Origin: Archivesica marissinica
Taxonomy: Eukaryota; Mollusca; Bivalvia; Venerida; Vesicomyidae
Assembly (NCBI GenBank): GCA_014843695.1
Contig: CM026390.1
Location: forward strand, 10,921,890 to 10,985,889
Direction: 5' to 3'
DNA length: 64,000 nucleotides
Within the stretch, counting starts at the first letter, position 1. Each line of letters opens with the position of its first letter. A model generated the notes under the pieces. It was not told where the DNA came from, searched no databases, and saw only the letters and a list, made by a program, of their open reading frames with translations. The position numbers and the translations under genes were made by a program. Positions 25,401-37,325 of this stretch are shown here, piece after piece.

Positions 25401-27932
25401 TCGCCATTGTTTCTAAACATCTATTTTTTTTATTTTTATATCAGTTGTTTAAAGTCAACATTGTTTGTGAACATCTACTATATATACATTGTTTAAAGTC
25501 ACCATGTTTCTGAACATCTACTATATATACAGTTGTTTAAGTCGCCATTGTTTCTGAACATCTACTATATACAGTTGTTTAAAGTCGCCATTGTTTCTGA
25601 ACATCTACTGTATATACAGTTGTTTAAAGTCACCATTGTTTCTGAACATCTACTATATACAGTTGTTTAAAGTCACCATTGTTTCTGAACATCTACTATA
25701 TATACAGTTGTTTAAAGTCGCCATTATTTCTGAACATCTACTATATATACAGTTGTATAAATTCAACACTGTTTCAGAACATCTACTATATATACAGTTG
25801 CTTAAAGTCGCCATTGTTTCTGAACATCTACTATACATACAGTTGTTTAAAGTCGCCATTGTTTCTGAACATCTACTATATATACAGTTGTTTAAAGTCA
25901 CAACTGTTTCTGAACATCTACTATATATACAGTTGTTTAAAGTCACCACTGTTTCTGAACATCTACTATATATACAGTTGCTTAAAGTCGCCATTGTTTC
26001 TGTACATCTACTGTATACAGTTGTTTAAAGTCACCATTGTTTCTGAACATCTACTATATATACAATTGTTTAAAGTCACAACTGTTTCTGAACATCTACT
26101 ATATATACAGTTGTTTAAAGTCACCATTGTTTCTGAACATCTACTATATATACAGTTGTTTAAAGTCACCATTGTTTCTGAACATCTACTCTATATACAG
26201 TTGTTTAAAGTCACCATTGTTTCTGAACATCTACTCTATATACAGTTGTTTAAAGTCACCATTGTTTCTGAACATATACTATATATACAGTTATTTAAAG
26301 TCGCCATTGTTTCTGAACATCTACTATATATACAGTTGTATAAAGTCAACACTGTTTCCGAACATCTGCTATATATACAGTTGTTTAAGGTCGCCATTGT
26401 TTCCGAACATCTGCTATATATACAGTTGTTTAAGGTCGCCATTGTTTCTGAACATCTACTATATATACAGTTGTTTAAAGTCACCATTGTTTCTGAACAT
26501 CTACTATATATACAGTTGTTTAAAGTTACAACTGTTTCTGAACATCTACTATATATACAGTTGTTTAAAGTCACAACTATTTCTAAACATCTACTATATA
26601 TACAGTTGCTTAAAGTCGCCATTGTTTCTGAACATCTACTGTATACAGTTGTTTAAAGACGCCATTGTTTCTGAACATCTACTGTATACAGTTGTTTAAA
26701 GTCGCCATTGTTTCTGAACATCTACTGCATACAGATGTTTAAAGTCGCCATTGTTTCTGAACACATACTATATATACAGTTGATTAAAGTCACCATTGTT
26801 TCTGAACATCTACTATATATACTGTTGCTTAAAGTCGCCATTTTTTCTGAACATCTACTGTATATCAGTTGTTTAAAGTTGCAATTGTTTCTGAACATAT
26901 ACTGTATATCAGTTGTTTAAAGTCGCCATTGTTTTTGAACATCTACTGTTGTTGTTTGTGTTGTTTTGTTTTTGTTGTTGTTTGTTTTGTTTTTTTGTTG
27001 TTGTGTTGTTTGGTTTTTGTTGTTTGTGTTGTTTGTTTTTTGTTGTTGTGTTGTTTGTTTTTTTGTTTTTGTTGTTTTGGTATATATACAGTTGTTTAAA
27101 GTCGCAACTGTTTCTGAACATCTACTATTTATACAGTTGTTTAAAGTCACCATTGTTTCTGAACATCTACTATATATACAGTTGTTTAAAGTCACAATTT
27201 TTTCTGAACGTCTACTATATATACAGTTGTTTAAAGTCGCCATTGTTTCTGAACATGTACTGTATATCAGTTGTTTAAAGTCGCCATTGTTTCTGAACAT
27301 CTACTGTATATCAGTTGTTTAAATTCGCAATTGTTTCTGAACATCTACTGTATACAGTTGTTTAAAGTCGCCATTGTTTCTGAACATATACTATATATAC
27401 AGTTGATTAAAGTCGCCATTGTTTCTGAACATATACTGTATACAGTTGTTTAAAGTCGCCATTGTTTCTGAACATCTACTGTATACAGTTGTTTAAAGTC
27501 GCCATTGTTTCTGAACATCTACTGTATACAGTTGTTTAAAGTCGCCATTGTTTCTGAACACCTACTATACATACAGTTGATTAAAGTCACCATTGTTTCT
27601 GAACATCTACTATATATACAGTTGCTTAAAGTCGCCATTGTTTCAGAACATCTACTATATATACAGTTGTTTAAACTCGCCATTGTTCCTGAACATCTAC
27701 TATATATACAGTTGCTTAAAGTCGCCATTGTTTCAGAACATCTACTATATATACAGTTCTTTAAAGTCACCACTGTTTCTGAACATCTACTATATATACA
27801 GTTGCTTAAAGTCGCCATTGTTTCTGAACATCTACACTATATACAGGTCTTTAAAGTCGCCATTTTTTCTGAACATCTACTATATATACAGTTTTTTAAT
27901 GTCACCATTGTTTCTGAATATCTACTATATAT
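13458..27932. repeat. 14.5-kb satellite of 45-bp and 43-bp monomers
   Basis: The monomer runs TTTCTGAACATCTACTATAT, ATACAGTTGTTTAAAGTCGC, CATTG (45 bp). A common variant has TACTGTATACAG instead of TACTATATATACAG and is 43 bp. Length divided by period implies roughly 320 units. Frequent alternatives occur at fixed places: GCCATT/ACCATT/ACAACT, GTTGTTT/GTTGCTT/GTTCTTT, TCTGAAC/TCAGAAC. Because 45 is divisible by three and the unit lacks stops in several frames, long apparent proteins appear on both strands (15-residue repeats such as HLLYIQLFKVAIVSE, and NNCIYSRCSETMATL in reverse); each ends when a 43-bp unit shifts the frame. I judge these non-coding. The array fills most of the space between the 3' ends of the two convergent genes. 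Confidence 0.97.
26947..27080. repeat. TTG/TTTG-rich low-complexity insertion in the satellite
   Basis: About 134 bp made of GTTGTT, GTTTTTG and similar steps replaces part of one monomer (after GAACATCTACT and before GGTATATATACAG). The array continues normally on both sides. A smaller T-rich patch occurs near 25423-25442. Confidence 0.85.
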
Positions 27933-28029
27933 GTTTTCACCTAAATCACGGAGGCGGACATTTCTTAAATGTATTTTATTTGTTTATGTATTTTATGTAT
28001 TTATAGCGCCATATGACCTATGCCCACCA

Positions 28030-28262
28030 TACCCTGCTAGCATGACACATGTCAGAGTAGTACTTTTGAAGAGACATGAAGCCGATGTCTCGTGTATGTG
28101 CGTTACACACATGTAAGATAACCAAAGGCGTCTCTGGAATTGGTCTGTGTCTGTATCATTGGCACTATCCTCCAAATCATAACACGAATACTCTCTTCAG
28201 GAGGCATTACTCATATAGACAACAGGTAGCGACGATAAATAAGTTAAAACACACACATACCT
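28030..28262 (+). mobile_element. SINE family A, head missing
   Basis: The family A body starts near 28080 (GATGTCTCGTGTATGTG...) and runs through GGAGGCATTACTCATATAGA to GCGACGATAAATAAG. The tRNA head is absent or unrecognisable. Confidence 0.65.
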
Positions 28263-28675
28263 TATAAATAATGTCCTCCTTTTTAAGTATTATAATTATA
28301 TCTATCATTTTAAAAACTACAAGAAACAGTCGCTAATTAGGTTATTCTCGATCTGATCCAGGGTGATAACTGAATTTGGCAAGATCTTTCTTAATAATGC
28401 ATTAGTGCTTTGTTTTTCAATTCAATACCAGTGTTGATAAATAGTATTTAAATTGAAATTAGCAACTGTATCTTGGCTTTAGAAGATTAATATAATAAAC
28501 ATTTGATTTTTATAACGTCATATATGTTGTTGAAATATGTCCCTTATAATACTATTCTGAATGTCTATGCACGTTTATTATGATACGTTTAACTTTGTCT
28601 CTGTATTATATGGATGTACATAGATGAGACTGTTATAAAGATGTACACCTAAGCAGATAGAAAACAGGATATAAT
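28263..28675. other. gene-free AT-rich stretch
   Basis: No feature recognised. It lies beyond the 3' end of the protease-homologue gene. Confidence 0.4.
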
Positions 28676-28679
28676 TTGT

Positions 28680-28966
28680 GTGTTTTCGTTTATTTATCGT
28701 CGCTACCGGCAGCCCATATGAGCGACGCCTCCTGAAGAGATAGTCATTTTAGAGTTTTGGAGGATTGTGTAATGATACTGACAGAGACACATTCCAGAGT
28801 CTACTCTGGTTCTTTTACGTGATCAGTGTAAAACACAGACACGAGATCTCGGTTTAAAGTCCCATCTGAAGGAATTTTAATTGTATTAGGGTCAGCTGGG
28901 GGAATTGATCCTGCGATCCCTGGATTACCAGTCCAGCATGTTAACAACTGGACTACAGATCCGTAT
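28680..28966 (-). mobile_element. SINE family A, full length, in the 3' flank of the protease-homologue gene
   Basis: The + strand shows the tail (GTTTATTTATCGTCGCTACC) first and the tRNA-like head at the right end (28895-28966). It has the same orientation as the neighbouring gene, and its tail offers an AATAAA on the minus strand about 460 bp past the stop codon at 29153. That could serve as a polyadenylation signal; this is inference. Confidence 0.8.
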
Positions 28967-29152
28967 GTACACATGATAGTACACTTGGATAGCAATTTAA
29001 GTACCCATTCGTGAGAGCGTCCGTGATGGTTGATAAACAAACAACTATCAAATGGTTGACTTTCTGTATTGGTTTGTCACAAGTACGTTTATGCATGCAT
29101 GTACAACTCTTAAAACAATCAATGTAGGATGGTGTCGTCGTTCACAACACAA

Positions 29153-29277
29153 CTAGTACTGGTAAGGGTAGCCCGCTTCTTCCATAGTCTTTATAATCCA
29201 GTCGTAGTACAGAGGCACGTTTTCAAAAATGCCTGGCTCATTAGCTTTTGTACAGTTACCACCAGAGGATGCAATTC
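29153..29277 (-). CDS. serine protease homologue, terminal exon
   Basis: The acceptor TTTTTTGTGTAG is followed by a phase-1 start, and the split codon gives Gly. It encodes 40 residues ending at TAG (29153-29155). The sequence begins IASSGGNC, matching the S214-x-G216 strand and Cys220 of trypsins, and continues with PGIFENVPLYYDWI, the signature of the C-terminal helix. A short tail ending EAGYPYQY follows. NCT is a possible N-glycosylation site. A relic of part of this exon lies in the intron just upstream in transcript sense (29302-29331). Confidence 0.88.
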
Positions 29278-29301
29278 CTACACAAAAAATAAAAGTGTTA
29301 A

Positions 29302-29353
29302 GTCGTAGTACAGAGGTACGTTTTCAAAGATGTCTGTGTCGTAGGCCATAACT
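29302..29353 (-). pseudogene. partial duplicate of the terminal protease exon
   Basis: On the minus strand, 29302-29331 encodes IFENVPLYYD, identical in ten residues to the terminal exon and differing by two silent changes. The residues on either side (TD before, LT after) do not match, and no acceptor is obvious. It is 25 bp from the real acceptor, so it looks like the stub of a tandem exon duplication. Confidence 0.7.
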
Positions 29354-29580
29354 TAATGCCGTTTGAATATATTGAAATAATTATATCGGAAAACATGGTG
29401 GTATTAAATTGCAGTGTATTGACTTGACTTTCTTTTACCTGACATCCTATTGTCGTGACCAAATAATCCCGTTATATACTTACCCTATTATATTCCTCCA
29501 ACGCTAATCTATACTAACTGAATACTAACCTGTCACCCGTAGCTAAACCTATGATGCTCGTGTATCTTATGCAATGCATC

Positions 29581-29965
29581 GTTGCACTTGATATCTGGAC
29601 ATTGTAACGTCTAGTTACGATATATATTGGTAATATAAATTATAACAAATATCTAGGATATTTATACCACTTTCAGGTTAGTTACATTTTTGTCATATCA
29701 TGGTTAATGTTTATAGACTATTTCTGTAAGAACCGTGTGTTAATTACCTTTTAAATAACGTAGTGTCGAATATGTACATACGACACTATAGTATACATGT
29801 ATATATTCAGCCTGGAGTATAATGAGGCATACTGTTTTATATTGTATTACTATTCGTGCCAATGCCTCGTTGCACTTGATATCTGGACATTGTAACGTCT
29901 AGTTACGATATATATTGGTAATATAAATTATAATAAATATCTAGGATATTTATATCACTTTCAGG
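29581..29965. repeat. 97-bp direct repeat pair
   Basis: 29581-29677 and 29869-29965 are near-identical (GTTGCACTTGATATCTGGAC ... ATATCACTTTCAGG), with three substitutions. They stand immediately left of a retroelement-like ORF. See also the 139-bp pair at 30928. Confidence 0.85.
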
Positions 29966-30013
29966 AGTTGTATTGGAGTCTATTGGTCCCTTGGTAACTC
30001 CACAGAGAACTCC

Positions 30014-30560
30014 TCTATAAATATATGCTGGCTGGGCTACGTCGACATTGTTGATAGTTTGAAGGAGGAATTGCAGGGAAATGTGTTAGAGCAAAGGCAG
30101 GTTGTTGAGCATTTTAAGGATGTTGTACAAGGAAATGTGTTAAATGTTGCCATTGCAGTGAAACAATACAAGACAGTACATGATACTACCTGGAGGTTTC
30201 AAGGGAATAAAATTCAGTACGACTTCAACGGCGAGCTCGAAGACGTTCTGAAACAATTGGACTGGGGCTTACAAAATGGTAAATTTGCCATTGTACTGAA
30301 TTATGCAAAGATGCAGGTGAGAAAATTAAGAAGAGAAACAAGCTTATGCGCATCGCTGACACCTCTGAAGGCGGCTGGGATACAGTCAGAAATTACGAGT
30401 CGAACCCAATCGCTAGCGACAGCGAAGATGAAGCCAGGATCACGAGGGCGGTGAAGCGGAAGCGCACCTCCAAACCGAAAGGAACTTCCGTCGCTCGAGC
30501 TGTGGACTTTAGTGATCATCTTATGAATGCTAGTTTTGGGTTAGGGTTAGCCTAACCCTA
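30014..30560 (+). pseudogene. frameshifted gag-like fragment, possibly DIRS/tyrosine-recombinase retroelement
   Basis: An open + frame beginning before 30044 reads VDSLKEELQGNVLEQ, then TTWRFQGNKIQYDFNGELED and LDWGLQNGKFAIV. After a frameshift near 30305 a second frame continues with KKRNKLMRIADTSEGGWDTV, NPIASDSEDEARI and a basic KRKRTSKPKG tail, ending at about 30555. I recall the ADTSEGGW / ASDSEDE pattern from proteins preceding reverse transcriptase in DIRS-like elements of marine invertebrates, but cannot verify this here. No reverse transcriptase or recombinase follows. It lies in the last intron of the protease-homologue gene, on the opposite strand. Confidence 0.5.
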
Positions 30561-30569
30561 ACCCTAACC
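30535..30569. repeat. head-to-head telomere-type repeats
   Basis: TTTGGGTTAGGGTTAG is followed immediately by CCTAACCCTAACCCTAACC, so TTAGGG units face CCCTAA units across a near-palindromic centre at 30550/30551. Confidence 0.9.
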
Positions 30570-30570
30570 G

Positions 30571-30927
30571 TTGAGAACAGTTCAGAGACGTATTTTTTCC
30601 ACATGTGCCAGACATTTCAAAGTTTTGTTTACATTCCCTGAGATCTGGGGGAGCCACTGCCGCTGCTAATCACGGCATTAAAGACAGACTGTTTAATGGT
30701 CGCTGGGTTAGCGATAATGCGAAAGATGGATAATTATGTTAAAGACGATTTGAAAGAGCGCATGTGCGTGTCTCTTTCACTAGGACTGTGAAGAATAGTG
30801 TGTAACTGTCACAAATAACTATCAATTTTGAGTATACAATGTTGTAGTCAATTTTGCCGAATTTGAAATTTTAGTCATGCAGCCCGAACTTTTGTATCCA
30901 AAATATAAGCTGAAATTTTGAAATGAA
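30571..30927. other. gene-free stretch inside the retroelement-like region
   Basis: No domain or repeat is recognised. It presumably belongs to the 3' part of the decayed element. Confidence 0.35.
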
Positions 30928-31579
30928 TATATTACTCTTGTTGTTTATTTGTCTTTGAAGTACTTTTATTGAATACGATGGTTTACAGAGGTCACACCAA
31001 TGTAGGAGTTGGTCAGTTACGTGAAGGTGGATTGTCCATAAAGGAGATAGTTAAGTAAAGGGAAATATAATGTTCCTAGTTTGAGCTGAGGCGAATTAGA
31101 GGAAAATTAATTTCCCGCTTATTGTAATAAATCTCCGCTAGGTGTAACGGTGGTCACTGGCGTGATTGGATCACGCGGGTAAGTTACACGGAATATCATT
31201 CAGCTTTGTGACGTTGACCAGTTTGCACACAAATATTAAATGGTTTAGTTATATTATATTATTTAAAATTCGGTAAGAGTGTTACTCATTGTTAGTATTG
31301 TATATGTACAGTGCACATGTTGAGTAATGTACCTGTAATAATTTGCTGATCAAGGTGAAGGAACTTGTATAATTGACAGTCTATTATTTTGTTATCAAGA
31401 ATATCATGCCATGCATGTCAGAAGGTCATCCCAAGTGCTATATATTACTGTTGTTGTTTATTTGTCTTTGAAGTACTTTTATTGAATACGATGGTTTACA
31501 GAGGTCACACCAATGTAGGAGTTGGTCAGTTTAGTGAAGGTGGAGTGTCCATAAAGGAGATAGTTAAGTAAAGGGAAAT
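30928..31579. repeat. 139-bp direct repeat pair
   Basis: 30928-31066 and 31441-31579 are near-identical, including GGTTTACAGAGGTCACACCA and AAGGAGATAGTTAAGTAAAG. Each contains a short potential peptide (MVYRGHTNVGVGQ...) that is probably incidental. Together with the 97-bp pair they bracket the gag-like fragment, an arrangement reminiscent of split-direct-repeat retroelements. Confidence 0.85.
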
Positions 31580-31627
31580 TAATGGTTGTCACTAAACTGC
31601 AACAATGATAATTGACTGACTATTTCA

Positions 31628-31668
31628 TTTATTTAAAGTCGCCACCGTATAAATGCATTTGCGCGACT
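31628..31668 (-). mobile_element. short SINE-tail-like element
   Basis: TTTATTTAAAGTCGCCACCG, then TATAAATGCATTTGCGCGACT, near-identical to 57954-57994. In the second copy it forms part of a 57-bp insertion with a target duplication. Confidence 0.6.
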
Positions 31669-32350
31669 ATGTTTTCTAAGAAATAAATATATATAATAAT
31701 AAAATACACATCATCTAAAAGTTCTATCGTAATTATTATAACTAGATGATTAGAGGGATATTAGGCTGCTGTAATATCAGTATGTGTTCGGTTTTCATAT
31801 CTCCTACTGTCGCTCACACAATAATGTTTGCCAGCGATAGTCGGGAGTAGACGGGGTCGATGCAATACCCGGTGATATATACTTCTAAGATGTCTAAGAC
31901 TGCATATATACAAATATATGTTTACCATTTCTACTATATATTATCTTTTATTCCTCCATTTCTGAAGAGTTACATACAATCATCAAGAAGGATACAAAAA
32001 TACATAACATAATTATAAACACAACTATAGATCAGGTACGAATTAGAATATACATACAACATAACATACGTACATAATTATAAACACAACTATAGATCAG
32101 GTACGAATTAGAATATACATACAACATAACATACGTACAGATAATTAAGAATGAAAAATACAAAGCAATATCATAACCTTGGCCTAAAATCAAGGAAAGT
32201 GTCAATAGTTATTCTCGGGCTTAATAATAAATATACAACCATCTAAAACAACATAAGGATACACGAAAGCGAAAATGGTAAATTATGAAGTACATGGTGA
32301 TATTAATAGTATCGTTTTGTATCACATATATGAACACATTATTTTCTTTA
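31669..32350. repeat. LINE 3' flank with a ~66-bp tandem duplication
   Basis: AT-rich. Around 32007-32138 a segment containing AAACACAACTATAGATCAGG and TACGAATTAGAATATACATA occurs twice in tandem. No coding sequence. Confidence 0.75.
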
Positions 32351-32352
32351 TT

Positions 32353-35300
32353 TTATAATGTTATCGCATAAACTTGCTTAAGAAATGAAGCACTGGTGCA
32401 CAGAAAGTCTGAATACTGTTCCGGATGTATTAATCTGGCAATGTCTTTGTCTATATGTCCTAGTAAATATTTCAAGAACGCAGGTCGTGATATATTTTTC
32501 ATTAACATATATAAGTTATTAGAGAAATAGTCATGTACATGGTTCAGGTAAATATTTCTGAGGTTATCTGATTTAACAGTATCGCATTCATAAATAATGT
32601 GGAACAGTTCATCATATGTAATGGTGTTACAGTTTAAGCATGTGATAGGCCTACACACAGGTTTGCAGACTTGTTTTGCTGCAAAGGACATAAGTTCGAT
32701 GGTATTTGGTTTTTCAAGTGCTACACGCCACATGCTGGCGGGGATAAGTTCATCGTGGGCGTCTCTGAATCTTGTAAATTCAACACAGGAAGCCATTCTC
32801 AGTGACCAGTTTGTCTGTTCGTAGTTTAAGACGGATTGTTTACATATTATCTTCCACCGTTGTTTCCCAGGAAACATATTATTCAACACAAATTCAGTCA
32901 GAAAACGTACTAAGCCGTATTTCTCAAGAACACCGGCGATATCAGACACAAAACCTCGATTGCGCGCTGTACTTTTGTTATTGTATTGATACAGTCTGTA
33001 AATGAACAACTGCAGTGCAATGTCCGACGATTTTAGACGACACAGATAGCCTAAAATGCTATGCTTTTGTAAGTCTATATACGCTTCAATGGAGGTGAAG
33101 CCAAGTAGACCATTCACCATGTCAGAACGGGTTAGTTGTGGAAGATTCTGCAATCGTTTGAGGCAGACATGGTGTGTTGCCTCAAGATGGCGCATGTCGG
33201 ACTTTGTTATATGATTCCATAGTTCGCATCCGAAGAATGATCTTGGTAGAACAGTTGATGTATATAGTTTTGCCGTTAGCGTTTAAGCCGTTAGCGTGAA
33301 TTCCAGAGTGTATGAAACTGAACAAAGCTGATTGTCGTATATCATCCACACTCTCTGGATTTTTTTAGTCTTTTGCTGAACAACACCAAGCTGTTTGTAT
33401 TGCTCAACTTCTTTAATGCAGGTAGTGTCGTAAAACAATTTAATACTTTCCTTGCAATGACGGGGCTGATTGTGAACTAAGACTGCGCATTTGGATGCAT
33501 TGTATAAATACCACCAGTTGGTGGAATATTGCTTGCAGATTGAGATCAGTTCACATAGTCCGTGTTTAGTCAACGAAATAAGCACCATATCGTCAGTTGG
33601 AGCACAATGGTGTATATTATTGATTGACATGCCATGTATGGAGTTGCTTAGGGCGTGTAGGAGTTCATCGATGAACACTGTGTATAGAAACGGAGAGCTT
33701 CCCTGACGCGTTCCTTGCTTTATATCGAACGGATCTGATAAGTGTCCGTGGGCCAAGACGCGACTGGAAGCTCCATGAAGCATTCCATTGAAAGTTCTTA
33801 GAGCTTTGCCTTTAATACCTAGTGTATACAATTTATGAAGTATACCATTGATCCAATTTATCATTAATATTTTCAGTTTCAATTCTAGTCAGTATAACTT
33901 TTTAAACAATTTAAATATCACTGATAATAAAGATATAGCTCTATAGTTGTTCGGGTTTGTTTTTGATTTACCGTTTCCCTTATGTAAAGTAATTGTTATA
34001 CTTTCTTTGAAGTTATCTGGTATAACTTCGTTGCGTAATATCGCGTTGAAGAGATTCACAATGCAACCGATCAATAATTCACCGCCATGTTTTACATGTT
34101 CATATGTTATGTTATCACGTGATGCACGTTTGGCATTGTAAGGACGATTTTAGATAGTTCTGTTATAGTCACTGGATTTGTCAAGTTGTACTCGGAGTCA
34201 ATGTCATCAGTTTTCAGAAAATACTTTACCTCCCGATCTCGGTCGAATATGAATACAAGTGAGCAAAATAATTTCGCCAACCTGTCAACATGTTATCCGG
34301 TTCATTTACTAGTTCATCATTAAATAGCATCTCGTTACACTCACGTCTACTGTTATTATTTTTTAGTGAATTTATCACCTTCCAAAATCCCTTTTGGTCC
34401 ATTTCCGCTAATTTATCTAAACGTTCATATTCGGTCCGTTCAAATGTATTTGCGGCGTTTCTCATTTTACTTCTGAACTTGCGCTTTTCTAACTTATAGT
34501 CATCATAAGCTTTCCCACTTCTTGGTCGTCCTTCACGTAACCATATTGAACGAGCCAATTTCATATTTTTGTGATATGCTTTCAACATTGGTGACCAGTA
34601 TGGTTTTAATTAATGCTTAAAGGATCTTGTTGCAACATGAATTTTAGCCGATAGAAGCGATAATTTCATCATAGGTTTCATTTACATTATCATAGTCTAT
34701 GTTTCTGCTTCGTAACATTGACGTAAGTTCGTTTTCATAATTTTGAAGTTGCGTGTTAGATGTCCATTTGTAGCACTGTTTTGCGAACGGTAACGCATCT
34801 GAGTCGGAATATGCATACATATATTCCACGTGTATGTAAACAAACAGTGGTAAATGCCGCGAGACGTTCAATGGTGCGTCACTTTCTATATAGCATGATG
34901 CTATACCGGGTATAGAACCTTCATCGACTAGAATGTGATCTATGAGACGTGGAGCCCCATTACTCCCTGGTACAAACGAATATCTACTTCTGCTTCCTAG
35001 AGTTGTTTCAGTAACAGGCTTCAGGTAGTAACGCTGGGCTATGGTTGCAATATACATGTCTCTGGGTCTTACAAAGTTTGTTGAGCCATTATAATTGAAT
35101 TTGGCATTGAAGTCGCCCATTAAGACAATTTGGCTGTCATTTTCGAAGCTACTAAGCAAATCATTTAGTTGATCAACCTCTGATTTGAACACCTCGATTA
35201 ATTAATTCGCACAAGGTAAGTATACTTGTACAACATACAAGTTGTTCGATCGGAGTTTAACTTTAATTACGGCTATGCGATCACTGCCAGAATCTATAAC

Positions 35301-36090
35301 TTGGATTAAATTATTAGTATCATTATACCATAATAATGCAACACCACCGCGTCCATATTGTCTGCCAAAGAACGTTCTGGGACTGTCGCATGTAATGACG
35401 TTTGAGCTATAAGAACTGCTAATATTTTCTAATACATGTGTACTTTGTTTTAACAACCAGTGTTCGGATAATCCACATATTGTGATATGTTTGTTTTCTA
35501 GTTCCTGAATTAGATAGGGGATGCCAGTAAATATGCCGGTGACATTCCATGACATAAAGCGTAGTTGCATGAATGATAGTTCTAATCTGTGACGTCATAT
35601 GTATCAGGGATCGACATTCTCTTCATGTAGTCAGACCTGTTAAGCCAAGGTCGACAGAAAACACCTTCAGACCATATACTGGTGTCTTCAAGCAACGGTG
35701 ATTGGTCATCGCTTACGACAATTTGAACAGATTGACAGTCTTTTCTTCGTGTGTATAGAAACTTAGCTGATTTGTATTACTTAATCCTCTTCACCCCGGT
35801 TGGGGTATAGGGCCTTCAGATTTGTATACAATACCCATTTCTTCCAGGAATTCTTCTAGGTCTTCCTGGTCACTGTCTTGTGCTATACCGGTTATTCGGT
35901 ACGAAACCGCTTTCTTTCGAATGACACCTCTAAATTTGTGGTTTTCTCTGTTTCGGTAGGGTACATTCATTTCAACTGAACGGCTACATTCATCGGTTAT
36001 ATTGTGGGTAGGTGAGTCGTTTATTGTGATTATTTCCGATGAGATCATGTGCTGGCTTTGGCTTGTATGTAAGACTACGAAGTTTAACAC
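32353..36090 (-). pseudogene. decayed APE-type LINE, near full length
   Basis: Fragments on the minus strand read in order. About 36090-35791 is a possible ORF1 or N-terminal remnant. 35570-35202 and 35192-34644 form an apurinic-type endonuclease (MSWNVTGIF, GDFNA, SRHLPL). 34588-34226 is a linker. 34074-33889 (NNYRAISLLS) and 33882-33283 (QGTRQGSS, PTDDMVLI) belong to the reverse transcriptase. 33195-32353 is the C-terminal part with a CLNC..ITYDELFHIIYEC zinc-knuckle-like motif. Several stops and frameshifts separate the pieces, and the usual aromatic-Ala before the catalytic Asp pair is Pro-Thr. It is inactive. It lies in the last intron of the protease-homologue gene in the same orientation. 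Confidence 0.8.
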
Positions 36091-37325
36091 AACAATGATA
36101 GTAATATGACGTCAGCTTTTATTGCAGACATAAACACTGTGAGGAGGGCCAATCACAGATGTTGTTAGAACATGTGGTTAACCCATTTGCTAATTATGTA
36201 GTATGCAATTTGATTGTAATTGTTACATATATGTATATGGAGCAATACAAATATTATCAAATCAAGCACGGTAAATTCCTTCTTTGTGTATACAGACAAA
36301 ATGCCGATCTGCCATGTTAGAATTGTTTTCTATAAACAAAGAGCAACACCTAACATGTTTAAATATTAATAAAACAGGGTTGTGTCATTATATAACTGAT
36401 GATGATGCTAACATGCTATGTATTGCTATTGGTATACCCAATAAGATGTTTAGTGATCATGCTTAGAACTGTTATAACGTTATCAGTGCTACATAGAATG
36501 TAAGCATAAACAGATCGTATACAAACTAATGGTACGGTATCATATGGCCTCAACGATCGACATTATGTATGTGCCGTTGCATTTCGTTTCGGTAAGGGGC
36601 ATCTCTTATGATGATCAAGTTATCTCGCGGCACATAATATAGCATGATGCATGCATAAACCCAATACACACACTGTACTTGGATCTACTTTATACCTAAT
36701 TGATATAAATGTAACTCCTTAAACACGGTATCCGTGGTAATGTGCGAATATATTTTAATGTCATAATAATTATATGTTGTCTAACTGGATGAGTGTGCAG
36801 ACTCGTGATATAGATTCAGTCATCGACATCATGTATATGTTCCTTGTATGTATGTTTATGTATGTGTGTATGTATATGTATATATGTATGTATGTATGTA
36901 TACATGTGTATGTACGTGTGTATATATATGTATATATCACATTGTATATTCTGTAAATGTGTGCGCTCCTGTGTAATTTGTATATTCGTATATGTAAATA
37001 GTTACTGTTGTGCTCTCCTATAATTGGAGGAAATAAAAGTTATTATTATCCAGTTTATTTATAGTCTACATGTTGCAGTACTACGGTTGTAGTACTACAA
37101 TGTGGACAACATTAAAAACTCTTCGACTCTATCAGAGTAGAGTCCATCATATCATTTATCAAGGCAATAGGAATTTATAATAAGCTGTGATATCAATTGT
37201 TAATCATGCCTTTGTAGTAATCATTCATTCATATATTACCTGTAATTAATCTTACGTCTTTATAACTTCTTAGTATTAATGTTTACGTAATGCATATACT
37301 TATATAGAATTTTATTTCATGCACT
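36091..37325. repeat. intronic stretch with (TATG)n microsatellite
   Basis: A TATG/TGTA-rich microsatellite occupies about 36838-36935. AGTACTAC/GTAGTACT form a small hairpin near 37078-37097. Nothing else is recognised. Confidence 0.6.

Noticed and set aside
13458..27932. CRISPR-like array
   Set aside because: Units are contiguous, with no unique spacers between conserved repeats; the genome is eukaryotic.
31389..31571. Small protein MVYRGHTNVGVGQ... in the 139-bp repeats
   Set aside because: 26 codons, altered in the first copy, with no independent support.
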